Assembly: GCF_001640805.2 (NCBI RefSeq) | Contig: NC_066845.1 | Coordinates: 24,954,171 to 25,018,170 of the forward strand | Origin: Lates calcarifer | Taxonomy: Eukaryota; Chordata; Actinopteri; Centropomidae | Direction of reading: 5' to 3' | Length of the DNA stretch: 64,000 nt | In this document: positions 31,728 through 43,800 of the stretch, piece after piece | Position numbering within the stretch: position 1 is the stretch's first letter | Layout: each line of letters begins with the position of its first letter | Made by a program: the position numbers and the translations under genes | Notes under the pieces: model-generated | What the model saw: the letters and a program-made list of their open reading frames with translations, nothing else | Told to the model about the DNA's origin: nothing | Databases searched by the model: none

Positions 31728-34700
31728 CTGAAGCAAAGGGACACAAAAGATTATTCAACTGCAGCAAGGATTTCATTTGTATCTAGAAAAGAAGATACGA
31801 CAAGAATTTTGCTCTGCAAGAATCAACACCAATCACACAAAAGCAACAGTTTTCCTCTGATACTTTTCAGTAATGCACTTTGATTCCTGTTCACGTCGTA
31901 GAAGAATGTGTTTGTTTTCCATATAGTTGGATACACTTAAATGGAAGGTTTATGACAACCTGGGTCTTATTTTCATAGTTTTGGCCATCATTCCTCTCAC
32001 TACCACTCAGCTTAATAGCCACAGAAAGTGCCTTTATTTGGAAGAGAAGAAGAAAGTGAATGGTACACTTATTAGCCTAAATGTTCATTGTTAACATCTG
32101 CCACAGTTTATAGGCTGAGTTCCTGGATCTATTTTGAACTTGTCATAGTTGCACACGCATATAGTTTTATTCTAAAATGAGGGATTATTACAGACATTTC
32201 AGGTGTGCTCACTTTTGGTTTTACCCCTGACTGCTCATTTTGTGTGTCTAGTAACTTTGGGGTAGCATCTTCTACAGAGTTCAGCTAACACCCTTTGTAA
32301 GTTAGCATACCTAAATTAACCGAATATCCAACAAAAGTCTAAAGGCCTGAGTGGCAGCTCTGTCCCTAGCAGTTCCCACACATATCACCTGATCAGTCGC
32401 TTCATGTCTTAGCAGGATCCAATAAGTGACAGGGCTCTTCCCACACGTCACAATAACCTAGGCAGAGCCACTTTTAATACTAGCTATTTAGCAGCTTCTA
32501 AAGCTTTGACCTGACAAAGGAGAAGTAACATCACAGGATCACAGGCATGTCTGACTGAGCAGAAAACCTTCAGGAGAGGGTGGGGGGGGGTGGGGGGTTG
32601 CCTTAGGCCCTAGGCCCTACTTCTGGGACTAATTACATCCAACTACAAAGGCTGTTGACTCCGAGGTAATGAATTAAGTGGATGGAACTCATGCATTCCG
32701 GCCATGTTTAAAATACCTGTGATGTTATCTTGTCACCGGGGGGCCGCGAGCCGCGAGGGGAGCTGATGTTTAACATCAGCTGAAGCACAAGCTTCTTTGT
32801 TTCTCTCACTTCTTTGTAAGTTCTGTTAAATGTGTAAAACTGAATGCTATGTTGTCTGCATCTGAAGGGAAACTTTGCATGGCATGGCTCACTTGAGTTG
32901 TTCCTTTTGCTCGAGCATGGTTATGAAGATTTACTGGTTTTTGATGTGGAGGTCAGCCACCTGCTCCGCAGGAAGTCTTATATCTGAGCAGGACCGTGTT
33001 TTTTTTGTTACAAACCTATTTAAATTACATCATCAGGCGTTTGACCACTTAAACTGCATGTTTAGTACAGTTGGACTTCACCTTGGACTAACCTCTTTTT
33101 ATTAAATTAGATAAATTTAACTCTGATGCACATCTTCAAAGACGTATTGATCTTAATACACCGTAGAAGATAATACCATGAAGAAGAACTTCTAGCAGAG
33201 CCACCACTGTATCTAGTTTATCTTGGCGGTTGAAGATTAAAGCAGATGGCATAGATTTCTGTCAGTTTCTTTGGCATTATCATCTATAATATAAGGCAGA
33301 TAGGCTTCAGGGGCTTCTGTGGTTAATGCTTTCCAAATTAACATAATACAGAGCAGTAAGTGCAACAGTAAACGAGGCACTGATGGATGCACTGATAGCT
33401 CATCATGGCCTCTTCTATTTACATAATGTTTACCATACTGCATGAAAAAGGCACAAAAAAGTAGCATCAGGCCTTTTGGTCATCCACTTCTGACCTACAA
33501 TTTGTAATCTTCTGGTGCTGAAGAAACAAAAAGTGTTGGACTAAAACCTAAAGTTTAACCCAGTGGTACAGTGGTTCACAACCTTTTCCTCATGACCTCT
33601 AAAAGCATTGTCTGTACTCTTAGGGGTCACAAGGGGCCAAATTCTCTTGTGGGATCTAGAATCACTACAGTCTCACCTTTGGCATGGGGAACTGGCAGGA
33701 CCCTGAGCAGTAGTAGGCGTCAAACGACTTAGGTGATATAATCCATTCACTCCATCCAATGTCTGCAAAGTCCACTTTCAGGTACCTCCGTGCGCAGTTC
33801 CTGGGCTCGTTCCACTGCTTCTTTCGCGCCTTTTTAATCGTCTGCTCATCGAACTGCAGCAGGGGCATCTTGTGCCGCTGATTCTTGCGTGTCTTTTTAC
33901 GCGGCCGACGGGCCTGCTTGTTTTCAAAAGGTTCGTATGGACTCGTCTCATCCCACCCGGCCGTCTCGTACGGATACTCGGGCCCAGGGAGTTCATTGTT
34001 TTGCAACGGGAGCAGAACATTCACTGAGCGCTTATGTCTGGGCTGTGGCTGTTCCTGTTCGGTGTTGTTTTGCTCTCGCAGTCCCAGTTTATGGAAGCTG
34101 TGTGAAATGGAGCCCTCCCCTCCCACTGAATGGTGTCTCTGGAGGGTGGCTACCACACTTTCAGGTTCTGAAATGGCAGAGTCATTGGCGTAGACCAGGA
34201 TGTAGGGTGAGCGGTCTGACAGGAGCTTCTTCCATGGCTGGGGCCCTTGTGAAGCCACGTCGATCCCAATAAGCAGCTCGTCATGGTGTTTGGCTTGGTT
34301 GACCACACGCGTTATGTCCTTCCACTGCCAAGATATGAAGTCCCTGTACAGGGTGGACACATTGATCCGAAAATGTCCGAGAGTCCTCATCTTGTTATCC
34401 ACAGAAGCAAAACTCCAGATGACCATGTGAATGTGGCTGTGCCTGCGGGGGCCATGGCGGCCACAGCTTTTGGATCTGGAACAGCCCTGGGTGCTGTTCT
34501 GAAGGTCTCCAATGTAATAGTGAAGAGTGGCCGACAGAACATCTTCTGACTTGGTGAGGGAAGTGAGGTTGAAAATCTGCAGCTGCTTCTTGTTTATAGT
34601 ACCTGTGCATAAAAGGAGTAAAGTTATTTACACAACGCAACACGGTTGTACAGGAGTTCAAACATTAACCATGGCCTTCCCTGTATTAATTAAATAACAA

Positions 34701-36144
34701 GGAATGACAATGATAATAATACTGATATGCATGTGTTTCCAGACTGAGCCAACAGCTGGTTTCAATAATTAAAAGAGTCAATTCACACAAAATAGAAAAA
34801 CTGTATCTGAAAAACAGAATCACCATTACTTAAGGATGATCTACATTTAATCAGCTTTAAAACAGACCTTCTTCTGAAGGTAGTAGTTTCAGTGAAAATC
34901 TTTCACACTGAGGTTTGTTGATTATCCAAAGTAACGAGGACAATCTTTCTGGAAAGAGAATGTGTTGATTTTGTTTTCAGTTTTTATATTTCAGCGCTTT
35001 AAACAATAAAACTGAAATCCCTCTCATCTCCTCTGTAACTGGGGGAAGGCAGGAATCTCTAGAGTTGAGTGAAAACTATGTTTGTCATTTGGGTGAACTG
35101 ACCCTTTATCTGCTGTGCTATACAGCTACCAGACGATAGGAGGCAGTATAATCTAACAAACTCTGACCCTAAGTGGAAACTGGTTGCTTTAAACAGTACC
35201 CGTGTCCAAGTGATAATAACACAGTGTAGTCTCCGAGTAATTTAGAGATTATAAGATTAAAGTTATGATAATAGTTCCTGGTTAAGACACTTGTAAAGGC
35301 ACCTTATATGCAGGAGCTCACCGCAGTGAACTCTGCTGCAGCTCAGACAGGCTGGGCAGCTGCCAGATGCTGGCTCGAGGGAAAATCTGTCTAGACTATC
35401 TGACAGTAAAATCTTAAGGCGTGAAAACAATTGTGTCGGCAAACTATTTTGAGTTACATGCAGAGATCTGATGCGGAATCTCTGCGCCTGGCACAGGGAA
35501 GGCGTAACAGGTTGGTCACATTTCCATGACTGGATCAACAGGTGTATTTCAGTTTCAGCTCAGCTAACTAGCACGTGAATGGCACCAGCTTTCACCAGTT
35601 TTGGCGACTTTTTAAAAGCGTATAAGCATTTTCCTACTGAAGTGAGTCGACGCTTTTTAAATATGCCTACATTGCGAACACGCTCCATAAATAACAACGC
35701 TCGCTGCACTTGTAATGTGCATATAATTCCAACTGAGCGAAGCAGAAGGAGACGTTAACAGAGCCAGTTTATATTTCAAGTATCCATACACTGAGACATG
35801 TATGTATTCCCTGTCTAGACTGGTGGAAGTGCGTGTTGTAAACATGCGTAAAACTTTGGATACATACCCCAGTGCGCTTTGAAACTGCGGACAGTGTTGC
35901 CGTCCTTGAAGGGAAATCCAGCCCGGTTGTACTTCGTGTAAAGCATCTGCATGTGTTCCGTCATTGTATCCTGTAAAAGCAGATCCTGGTCTTCCTTTGC
36001 AGGGTGCTTTTTATCCACCGAATGCGTAAAATCCACCTTTCGTCTCTCGGGGATATTATCTGTCTTCAGCATCGCGCAGTATCCAACGCACAGATAACTC
36101 CATCCGTACAGCAGCACGACCACAAACCGAGAGTAGAGAGCCAT
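31536..36144 (-). CDS. BMP3: BMP3: bone morphogenetic protein 3 precursor (complete, 3 coding exons)
   Basis: A secreted TGF-beta superfamily ligand; in vertebrates it restrains bone formation by antagonising other BMPs and activins. Exons on -: 36144-35868, 34602-33677, 31727-31536; GT/AG junctions in phase, 1395 nt, 464 residues plus TAG (human 472). Residues 1 to about 22 are a hydrophobic signal peptide ([18 protein letters not shown]). The prodomain holds [27 protein letters not shown] and [21 protein letters not shown] furin-type RHKR lies at 281-284, followed by [15 protein letters not shown], and a second basic cluster at 352-354 precedes [22 protein letters not shown]. All seven knot cysteines are present: Cys362, 391, 395, 428, 429, 461 and 463. 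It converges with PRKG2 and shares orientation with CFAP299. Confidence 0.97.
31728..33676. other. BMP3 intron 2
   Basis: A 1.95 kb intron. It contains a GC-rich patch and a perfect palindrome around 32736-32781 and a short fragment near 33560-33665 ('gtggttcacaacctttt..aggggtcacaagg') resembling ends of fish hAT-like repeats. No exon seen. Confidence 0.6.
32761..32781. repeat. Perfect palindrome, 10-bp arms with 1-nt centre
   Basis: AGCTGATGTT then T then AACATCAGCT. It directly follows a CG-rich stretch that contains a tandem 'gccgcgagccgcgag'. Confidence 0.9.
33677..34602 (-). CDS. BMP3: BMP3 coding exon 2: prodomain, cleavage sites, first half of mature domain
   Basis: 926 nt, residues 93-401. 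The acceptor is tgcacag at 34603-34604 and the donor aag|gtgaga is at 33676-33675. It carries the prodomain core, the RHKR site (281-284), a long basic linker ([14 protein letters not shown]), the second basic cluster before QWNEPRN, and the first three cysteines of the knot ending at FPMPK. Open frames antisense to it on + are shadows. Confidence 0.97.
34603..35867. other. BMP3 intron 1
   Basis: A 1.27 kb intron. It contains a 336-bp non-autonomous element (34772-35107) with inverted ends. The rest shows nothing identifiable. Confidence 0.65.
34772..35107. mobile_element. Non-autonomous DNA element (MITE-like) in BMP3 intron 1
   Basis: The left end AAAGAGTCAATTCACACAAA and the reverse complement of the right end (AAAGGGTCAGTTCACCCAAA) match at 17 of 20 positions. 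The pair encloses 336 bp without coding capacity. The end sequence 'tttgggtgaactgaccctt' is common in fish repeats. Target-site duplication is not clear. Confidence 0.7.
35868..36144 (-). CDS. BMP3: BMP3 coding exon 1: signal peptide and start of prodomain
   Basis: ATG at 36144-36142 opens MALYSRF and a hydrophobic leader. The exon ends within codon 93 (cac tgg g|gtatgt), which becomes Gly after splicing to exon 2. This exon diverges most from human; the end, [12 protein letters not shown], is the conserved part. Confidence 0.93.
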
Positions 36145-36615
36145 GCTTGAGCCAAAGCGAAGGTAGCAACAGAAAAAATAACAGTTGTGGAAAACCTAGC
36201 ACGTTTCCAGAAGTGGTCCCTATCTCCAAAAAGACATACCATCACCTGAGGAACAGTTCTCTGGGAGAAAATGATACCATCACCTCTGACACCAGTCACA
36301 GCAAGACAGGAAGGTGGGCAGGAAAAAATAAGAGCGTTATCCAAGTTGTCTCTCTGCTTTTGATAAGCTGCAGGTCTAAACGTGCTACAGTCAGTAACTG
36401 ATAAAAGTCCCACAGCGCACAGCAGAAGGTGCAGAGAAGTAGATGTAGGAGAACTGAGCTGCTAAAACACCGACGCTCTTGGTTTTGTATCCGAGCTCTG
36501 AGCTGATTTCGGGACCAGCAGTCAACCGTGCCCCCGTCTCAGCTTTCATTGAAGGTAAAGCATGTTGTGCTTGGTATTATAGGGCTTGTGGGACCAGCTG
36601 GGTATTCCTCTCTCT

Positions 36616-36649
36616 CACACACACACATACACACACACACACACACTTG

Positions 36650-36696
<47 letters not shown>

Positions 36697-36730
36697 AGAG
36701 GGAGAGGGGGAGAGAGAGAGAGAGAGAGAG
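36616..36730. repeat. CA microsatellite joined to GA-rich polypurine tract
   Basis: CA repeats at 36616-36647 (one interruption) then GA/GGGA repeats at 36652-36730 on +. It lies 472-586 bp upstream of the BMP3 start codon, so in or near its promoter. Pure purine/pyrimidine strand bias over about 80 bp could form triplex DNA. Confidence 0.93.
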
Positions 36731-39234
36731 TTTCCTGTTCAAGATACTTTTACGCACATTCAGCCTGGGGACAAATTATCTCATGTCATCAGGAGCTGAA
36801 GGAGGCTGTTTTGTCAGTTGATTCGTGACGGATTGAAAAATATTTTATTAAAGGACATTCCACCGATTTATTGAACTGATTTCAATACCTAAACTGCCGC
36901 CGCGGAACAGCCCCCCACCCCCACCCCCCCGTGCGTAATTTCTACTCCGCAGAGCTGTGCGTCTGGGCCGCGCTGCTGAATGAAGCGGCTTATTGTCGGC
37001 ATTAAAGGCTCTCTCCCCTATTTAGTTTTGTTCAATGGAGTTAAGCACACACATCCTGGACCATCACGGTCCGATCCGGATGCTGTACTGTCTCCAACCC
37101 TTCCCCCTCCTCCTCCCCCAAAACAGCCCATCCAGGCGGGGTTTAAACACCCCACCCTGCAGACTTCCACCCCCCGCCACTGGGCTTCTCTTTCAGGGGC
37201 ACTCGGGAGGAAATGATTAGGGCATTTCCCCGCCCTTGGACATCTGATGGCAATAATATTAGCATGCCATGTCCTTCATAGCAGTCAACACACTGAACGG
37301 ATTTAACCCCTTCAACTGGGGGGAGATGGGCAGGACAGCGTCAATATAAACAGCAGAGTGACATCAGCTGGAGGCGACTGAGAGTAACCAATCAATCAGT
37401 GCACTTTGCCTCACACCTGTAGTCCACAAGGCAGAAATAAGAGATAAAATATTACAGATAACATAGATTTTTTATCTCATTTAACACATTTAAAACTGCC
37501 CAGGCCTCCTAGGTCTAAACTTATCAGGTCAGTCTTAGTTAAACTTTCTAAATGAACAGCTACTTTAACATAACACATCAGGCCCGTTGAGCAGTTTGAA
37601 GTGCACATGCCTGGAGGTCTGCGTTACCCTGTGGAGGAACTAATTCATTAACTGCACTGAAAGAGCTCATCAAATACACTCATTATGGACCCGATGTGTT
37701 GCTTGCAGGCTGATGTTAAAAGCTTTAAAATCTTAACTTTCCAGTACCACAGTGGCTACTGCGACAAGACTGTTACTAGAACATTTAGTGAGTTTAAATT
37801 GTAGCTGCTACTCTATCCAGCTAAAATATGGTTGTGATTGTGAATGAGGACAATTCAAACTGTATTTTTCTATTCTTTTTTTTTTCTACTGCAACATGAA
37901 TAATTGTAAGTTTTACATGTGAGGCCATAGAATGATTTGATTCAGATGTCACTGCAGCCTCATAGGTTCCCACTGCACCTGTTAGCAGGCTCACAGGACC
38001 ATTGTCATCGTCTGCATGCTAATAATACAGTGTTTTAATTTGAGTCATGTAAAACTGGCACCAAACTCCATTCAAAAAATGCTCATTTGGACATCAAATG
38101 TTTCTGGTAATGGAATGTCAAATACTTTAAGAGGCAACAGGGTTAAAAGAGAGACATAAACTATATGAAGAGATGCCGAATTATGGTGAAACTGACTAAA
38201 TAGTGCCTCTTCTATTTAGTTTTTAGTCTGAATCCACCTCTTTACCTCATGTTGTGTATATTAGGGGCAAGTCAGGCCTCAAACTAATAAAAACACGCTT
38301 CAGTTAAAACCCCAACAGCTTAAAAGCCCAGTAAAAGAAATGAAGAGGGATATAACCATTTAAATTAGACTTTATTGTGAAATCATTACTGTTTACTGAC
38401 ACATGATCTGTCTGGGTGAGGTCCACTAACTTGGTTTTTTTCTTCCACAGAGGTGAGACCAAATGCTTCTGCTGGTATTCAGCACTGTCTGTCTACACTG
38501 GAGTGACTATCACCGAGCTGCGTGAATGAGCTGTGGCCTATAAACAGCTGTGGACACAGGTGAACTGTTCATTTGCTTCCCGGCCAGTTTGAGTTCTTAC
38601 TTCCAACACCCCCAAAAATAAAGAAGGGCAGACAGTGAGACAGTCAGGTGGATGGGTCAGTGATTGCCACAGTCCTCGTCTTGCGGTTAAACCTGAGCGG
38701 TTAAGGAAGAAATGATGTTCCCAACACGATCCTTCAGTCAGATCTGATTGTGCTTCTAATCCTCGTTAGTACAGTGTGTTTTGTTGAAACAGTAGTGAGG
38801 AAAAAAACCTGTTTTTCAGAGCTCGGTTCATCATAAAAAGCTATAAATAGACATTTAAAAAATAGATTTAAAGATGTACAACAACAAAAAATACATTTGG
38901 GAGACAGAAAAAGTTTTTTTAACTTCTTAAGGCTCTCACAAACTTTGTTCATTATCACCCCAAAGCAGGCCCAGAACTCATGTCTTCTTAAAAAACAAAC
39001 AAAAACCCCCACTAACTAAGAAAACCCGAAACCTGACCCTCATCCCTCAAACCCCTGCTTTCACAGAACCAGAACCCATATCCCCGTGTCACCGCACATA
39101 TTGTTTCAATGAGGCCAACAGGGTCCAATTCAGTCAGAACAGACAAACAGATGCTGCTCTGGTATCAGAGAGGCTGAGACACATTAAGAGGTTTGTGTTA
39201 GAATGGACTAATTTGTTTGAACCTTGTAACTTTC

Positions 39235-39630
39235 AGAAATAAATTTCAGCAGAATGGATGCAGAAGGAACGAATGCACGTCGGATTAGTTAGGGAAGTTA
39301 GGGAGATCCGCTCGTTTGCTTAGCTTAACGTGAAGACTGGAAGCCGGGGGAAACAGCTAGCCTAGCTCCGTCGAAAAGTTAAAAAACACAACACACTGTA
39401 AAACCACATCTTTTTTGTATGCATTACACAAAGAAGATATAAAACGTTAATCAGTAAGTCTTAGAGGTGTCAGTAGGAGGATTTTGTTACTTATGAAGAG
39501 GCTAATTTTCCCTTGTTTCCAGTTATTCTAAGCTAAGCTAACTGTGTTTTCATATTAACTGTAAAGACATCTAACTCTCAGAAAACAAATAAGCACATCT
39601 TCCAAACAAATGTCAAACTATTCTTTTAAA
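39235..39630 (+). mobile_element. Teleost interspersed repeat, copy 2
   Basis: Contains 'gcttagcttaacgtgaagactggaagccgggggaaacagctagcctagctcc', 'gtaaaaccacatc', 'gttaatcagtaagtcttagaggtg' and ends 'gtcaaactattctttta'. It shares order and ends with the copy at 15720-16015 but retains different internal parts. Confidence 0.65.
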
Positions 39631-40740
39631 CACTATTACTTTTCCAGTGGAAAGTGATTTTAAGTGATATCATCATAAGAAAATAAATTTCTATACCGAT
39701 ATTTGACATTTTAATTTAACAGCATTTTGGAAAAATGTGGAACAAGTGCACTGCTGATAAAAGTGGATACAACACTCCACGGTTAGAAATGTACAAAAAT
39801 CCCCCCACACACATCAGCTACATGTGCAGGATGTTTCTTTATGACTAAATGGATGAGTTGTCTGGTGAGACTACAGAAAATCATTTCTGAACAAATAACT
39901 AAGGTCCTGTAATTCGTTAGCTTTTAGACATAGATAATGTTACTTGTGGTGGAACAGATTCCTACCATGTTTCAAAAACAAAAAACTAAAATCCAGAGAT
40001 TAAAAGGGAATTGGCTGCTAAAATTCATCTGTACTTCCTGAATCATTTCTAAAGAAGTGGAGCTGTAGAGTTGTCTCCCATTAAAAAAATGTCATAGTGA
40101 ATGACTAATATGTAAATGATAGAGCACTTTGATGTCCTGTAAAGTGTGCCTTGCATCTGGGAACATGCGGAATGCTTTAAGCCCATTACCCATTCTTCCA
40201 GTCCAATTGGAGCTACCGCAGCCTGGGGGAGGACATAAAAGCAACCCCCATCATCTTTCAAAGCTCTTACGCCTTTAATTTGTTTAGACAAACAGCTCAA
40301 AACATGCCAATGCCAAACCATGGAGCGAGTCCGGGGTCCCCGAGCAGGTTCCTGCCCCTAAGTAAAAGACTGCTGCCAAACAAACTGAGCCAAACTCGGC
40401 CTTGGTCTTCACTAACAGCATGGAAGAAAAAAGAATTAGGAAACTCTAAAATAAGAAGACTATAACAGATAACGTCACAAAATCTGAAGTAGCATATAAC
40501 ATCTCCAAGCTGAAGGAAACAGTGAAGTTGTCACACCAGTCCACCCACTTCTTCCTCTGGGAATCCTCCGTTTAAAGCCTTTTTTTTTACTGCAGCACCT
40601 CCACCCAGATGGTATGCATGATATGAGGGGAACAGTTTGTAAATGATGGTGCAACTACAGCAACTCAGTCAAATTAGAGGCTTCCAGTGCCCTCCAATAT
40701 GTGCCATATGTATGAACGTGTCGGCAGCAGCCTCTGAAGC

Positions 40741-40833
40741 TTAGACTGTCCTGATGTTGTGGTCGTAGATGACGACATGGATGTAGAGGTCCGACTGTAG
40801 GAATGTCCTGTTGGAGTCCTCACCGGGTCCAGA
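40741..40833 (-). CDS. CFAP299: CFAP299 last coding exon
   Basis: Acceptor gttccag then [30 protein letters not shown] and TAA: 30 residues plus stop. The VVIYDH motif near the end is the recognisable family signature. Confidence 0.88.
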   Translation of the reverse strand, partial: SGPGEDSNRTFLQSDLYIHVVIYDHNIRTV

Positions 40834-43800
40834 CTGGAACCCAGCACAGAGTTAGAACAGTTAGAAGGGCTTGTTTGGACAGTGTTAGATGTAGTCTACA
40901 ATGGTGCATTGAGACTAAATGCAAAGTGAATTTCTGCGTGACAATATGGACTCAGAATTTAACAAGAAGTCGAGTCATTTCTGTTATTTTGCTCCAGTTT
41001 TCTTGCTTTTTCAGGTCATGCGGCTGCATCAGTTCACTGCATCACTTTAGCCTTTCAATGTCTATTTGTACTTCCTATAAAATTTGCTTCACCTCCTGTC
41101 TGAGCACAACGAAAGGTAAGGTTTGTTAAAGCAGCATTAAGCAAATTTTGACCATGATGGGGCAGAATATCTCTAAAGAAATTACACTCCTAATAAACAA
41201 ATTGTTCAACAAGTTAGCAAATACACTACTTTATCTGACACATGCTTCTCTGGGCTGTGTGACAGTAAACGTCCATGAGGATGAGATGTCTGCATGGCTG
41301 TTTCTTTCTAACATTTATGTTTTTCTCTGCCACCAGATGAGCTTGCATGATGCACACATGTGCATGATTTATTACTGAGATTCTTCTATATGAGCCTCTA
41401 GAACCTGCAGTTATCTATAACACCCTTCACCCTTCTTCATTTATGTGTACAGTGTGTGTTGAAGCTTTGACACAGAATCATTAGATTTAATGTAAATATA
41501 AAAATATCTTTATGCAGGTTTTAAATGTTAAATCTGCCATAGATCGAGTATGTTAGCAATTAAACAACCCCACAGATATCCAGAAGACATCTCTTTATAA
41601 TAACAGGTAAATTAAAGGGAAGGCCAAATGTGAGTGTAATTGTTCATTTTACAAAGATGTTTTGTGTTACTTTGAGTGTCCAAACTGACACGGCCCCTCC
41701 ACTAAGATGTGAAGCCACGGCCAGCTGGGAGCATTTATTTAAGGCTAAGTGTGTCAAAAGCTTCTAGTGGGCGTGGATCCATAGCCAACCATTACACTCA
41801 ATTTACACTTTTACCTCAAACACACTTGTGGGTGTCCTAATAAGTGAGGCGGTCTTCCTCTGCAAGTTCAAAAGAGCATCAATAAAAATAGACCCATAAA
41901 AAAATGACTTCATAGACACATTAAGAGAAAATGGGAATCGCTGGGTGAACTAAATGATAAGCATCTATTTTTACGGAAACCAAAGTGTGTCATTAACACT
42001 CTGTTCTTCAGGAGAATCTTTTTGCTTAGATTGAATCAGGCCACTGTCATAACTAAAATATGACAACCCCTCCAACCCCCAACCCTCTTTTTTGGCTGGG
42101 GCAGAAGAAGTGGTCATGGTATGACAAAGGCAGAAAAACAAACAAACCACCCAAAATGAGTTGATGTGAGTCTTGATTTTGGAAGGTTCCCCTGCGGATC
42201 TGTGGCCACATGAGCAGCTAGTGAGCTCATGGTGGGTTAAAAGCCGGATGGTTCTGTGCTGCTCCATGCCGAGCCAATGTGGGCTGAGCTGAGCTGAGCT
42301 GGGTTCTGGGCACAGGGGTGGTTTGCTGTGTCTGGCTTCCTATGCCTTCTCTTGTGTTTTTAATAGACAGCCTGGTCGGGGCGGTGCTCGACCGCAGCTA
42401 GAACACTGTGCTGCCATTTTGGCGATTGGCCTCAAAAACGCAGTCCCCACAGCTCTGTCGGCAATTTCAAAATAGTTCAGCCCCACCAACTACTTCCCTA
42501 CCCCCCAGCAAAGAGGGAAACTGGAGAGAAAAAAACAGCGTCTGTCAGTCGTTATTCTTCCAGGGCCCCTGTCGGACTGTGAGTGTGGAGGAAGCACCTG
42601 TCTCGACCCCTTGATCCTCCATTCTTTGTGCAGGTGGAAAGCAAATATCTTTCCCTCCCACTGATTTCTCTCTCTCTCTCTCTCTGCCTCTCTCTGCATG
42701 AGCTTCTCTTACAGTGTAGGCGCCCTCTGAAAAATTACTCTCTGATATCTGGGGTTAATTAAGACTCTCAAAAAACTGGGTGATTAGTAGAGCGAGAGGT
42801 GAAAAATAACTGTTAAAGAGTTTCAGCATTCTTGTATTCGATGGTTAGATAGTGGGAGAAGGACCATTAAGCAAACAGGATGTTGTGAGTTCATGGCAAG
42901 TTAGTCACCTGAGCCACAAGAACAAAATTAGTTTTTAAAGTTGACCCTGGTTGCAGCAAAACAGGATTTAAAAAGAGGTTTTTTGCCCTATAGCCTTTCT
43001 GTTTTCCTGGGACATTTTTACAGCTGTGCAACAGGTGACCTGATCTAATTAGCAGGACCATTTGTCTCCCTCGGGCTTAAAAACAAAGTTGGACAACAAC
43101 AACACCAAAAAAAACCTACCAAAGGGTCCACATTCAGGATCTTTTTGTCCCTCTTATTCTTAAAGAGAAGGCCGTTAGGGTCGTCGTAAATCACCTCAAA
43201 GTTGGGGCTCGAGTTGGACGTGGACACCTGTGTCTTCCAGTTGTAGTAGCTGTAGAGAAAAGTAGACAGTAATTATTTAGAGGACAGGTGAAGCCATATT
43301 TGACGTTTTAAGGTGCTTTATAACAGTGAGGGGATGACGCATTTGGGATTACATTTAGCAGTTAGAACTACTGGAAACTACTCAGTCGTTTTGTGTTGCA
43401 CTCTCTGTATTTCTCAGCCATTTGGTTTGGTTTATTTTTGCTTTTTTCAGGCCCACACACACATTGCTTAAGAGAGACACAATTGAAACCCATGTATTTC
43501 AATGAAAGGATGCAACCCGTAGAATTCAGGCAGCGTGGGGGAGTGCTGCGGCGTGGTTACATTTTTTGCTGTCAAATAAAAACTCTTGAAAGTAGGTCAG
43601 CTTTAGATGAGATGCCATGTGAACCAAGGAAACCGATCTGTAGTGTGACCGACTTCTGTCTTTCCTCTTGCACCTAGAGTCCTCAGAGCTCCTTAGGTTT
43701 TACTGTCTATACAGGGAATTAAATACACAAAGATGTAAGTTGAATGAAATAAACAATAACCTCACTTTTAGATGTTTGTGGCTGATGTGCTCCAAAAACC

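Larger units (their letters stand above)
36145..40740. other. Intergenic region between BMP3 start and CFAP299 end
   Basis: Holds the BMP3 5' untranslated region and promoter (within the first few hundred bases, not resolvable), a CA/GA microsatellite at 36616-36730, a teleost interspersed repeat at 39235-39630, and the likely 3' untranslated region of CFAP299 near 38400-40740. No additional gene was recognised; the open frames are simple-repeat or chance frames. Confidence 0.55.

Noticed and set aside
33885..34272. Open frames on + opposite BMP3 exon 2
   Set aside because: Antisense shadows of BMP3, whose coding sense is clear from protein similarity and splice sites.
36479..36828. Open frames rich in Arg-Glu or Ser-Leu upstream of BMP3
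   Set aside because: They are translations of the CA/GA microsatellite.
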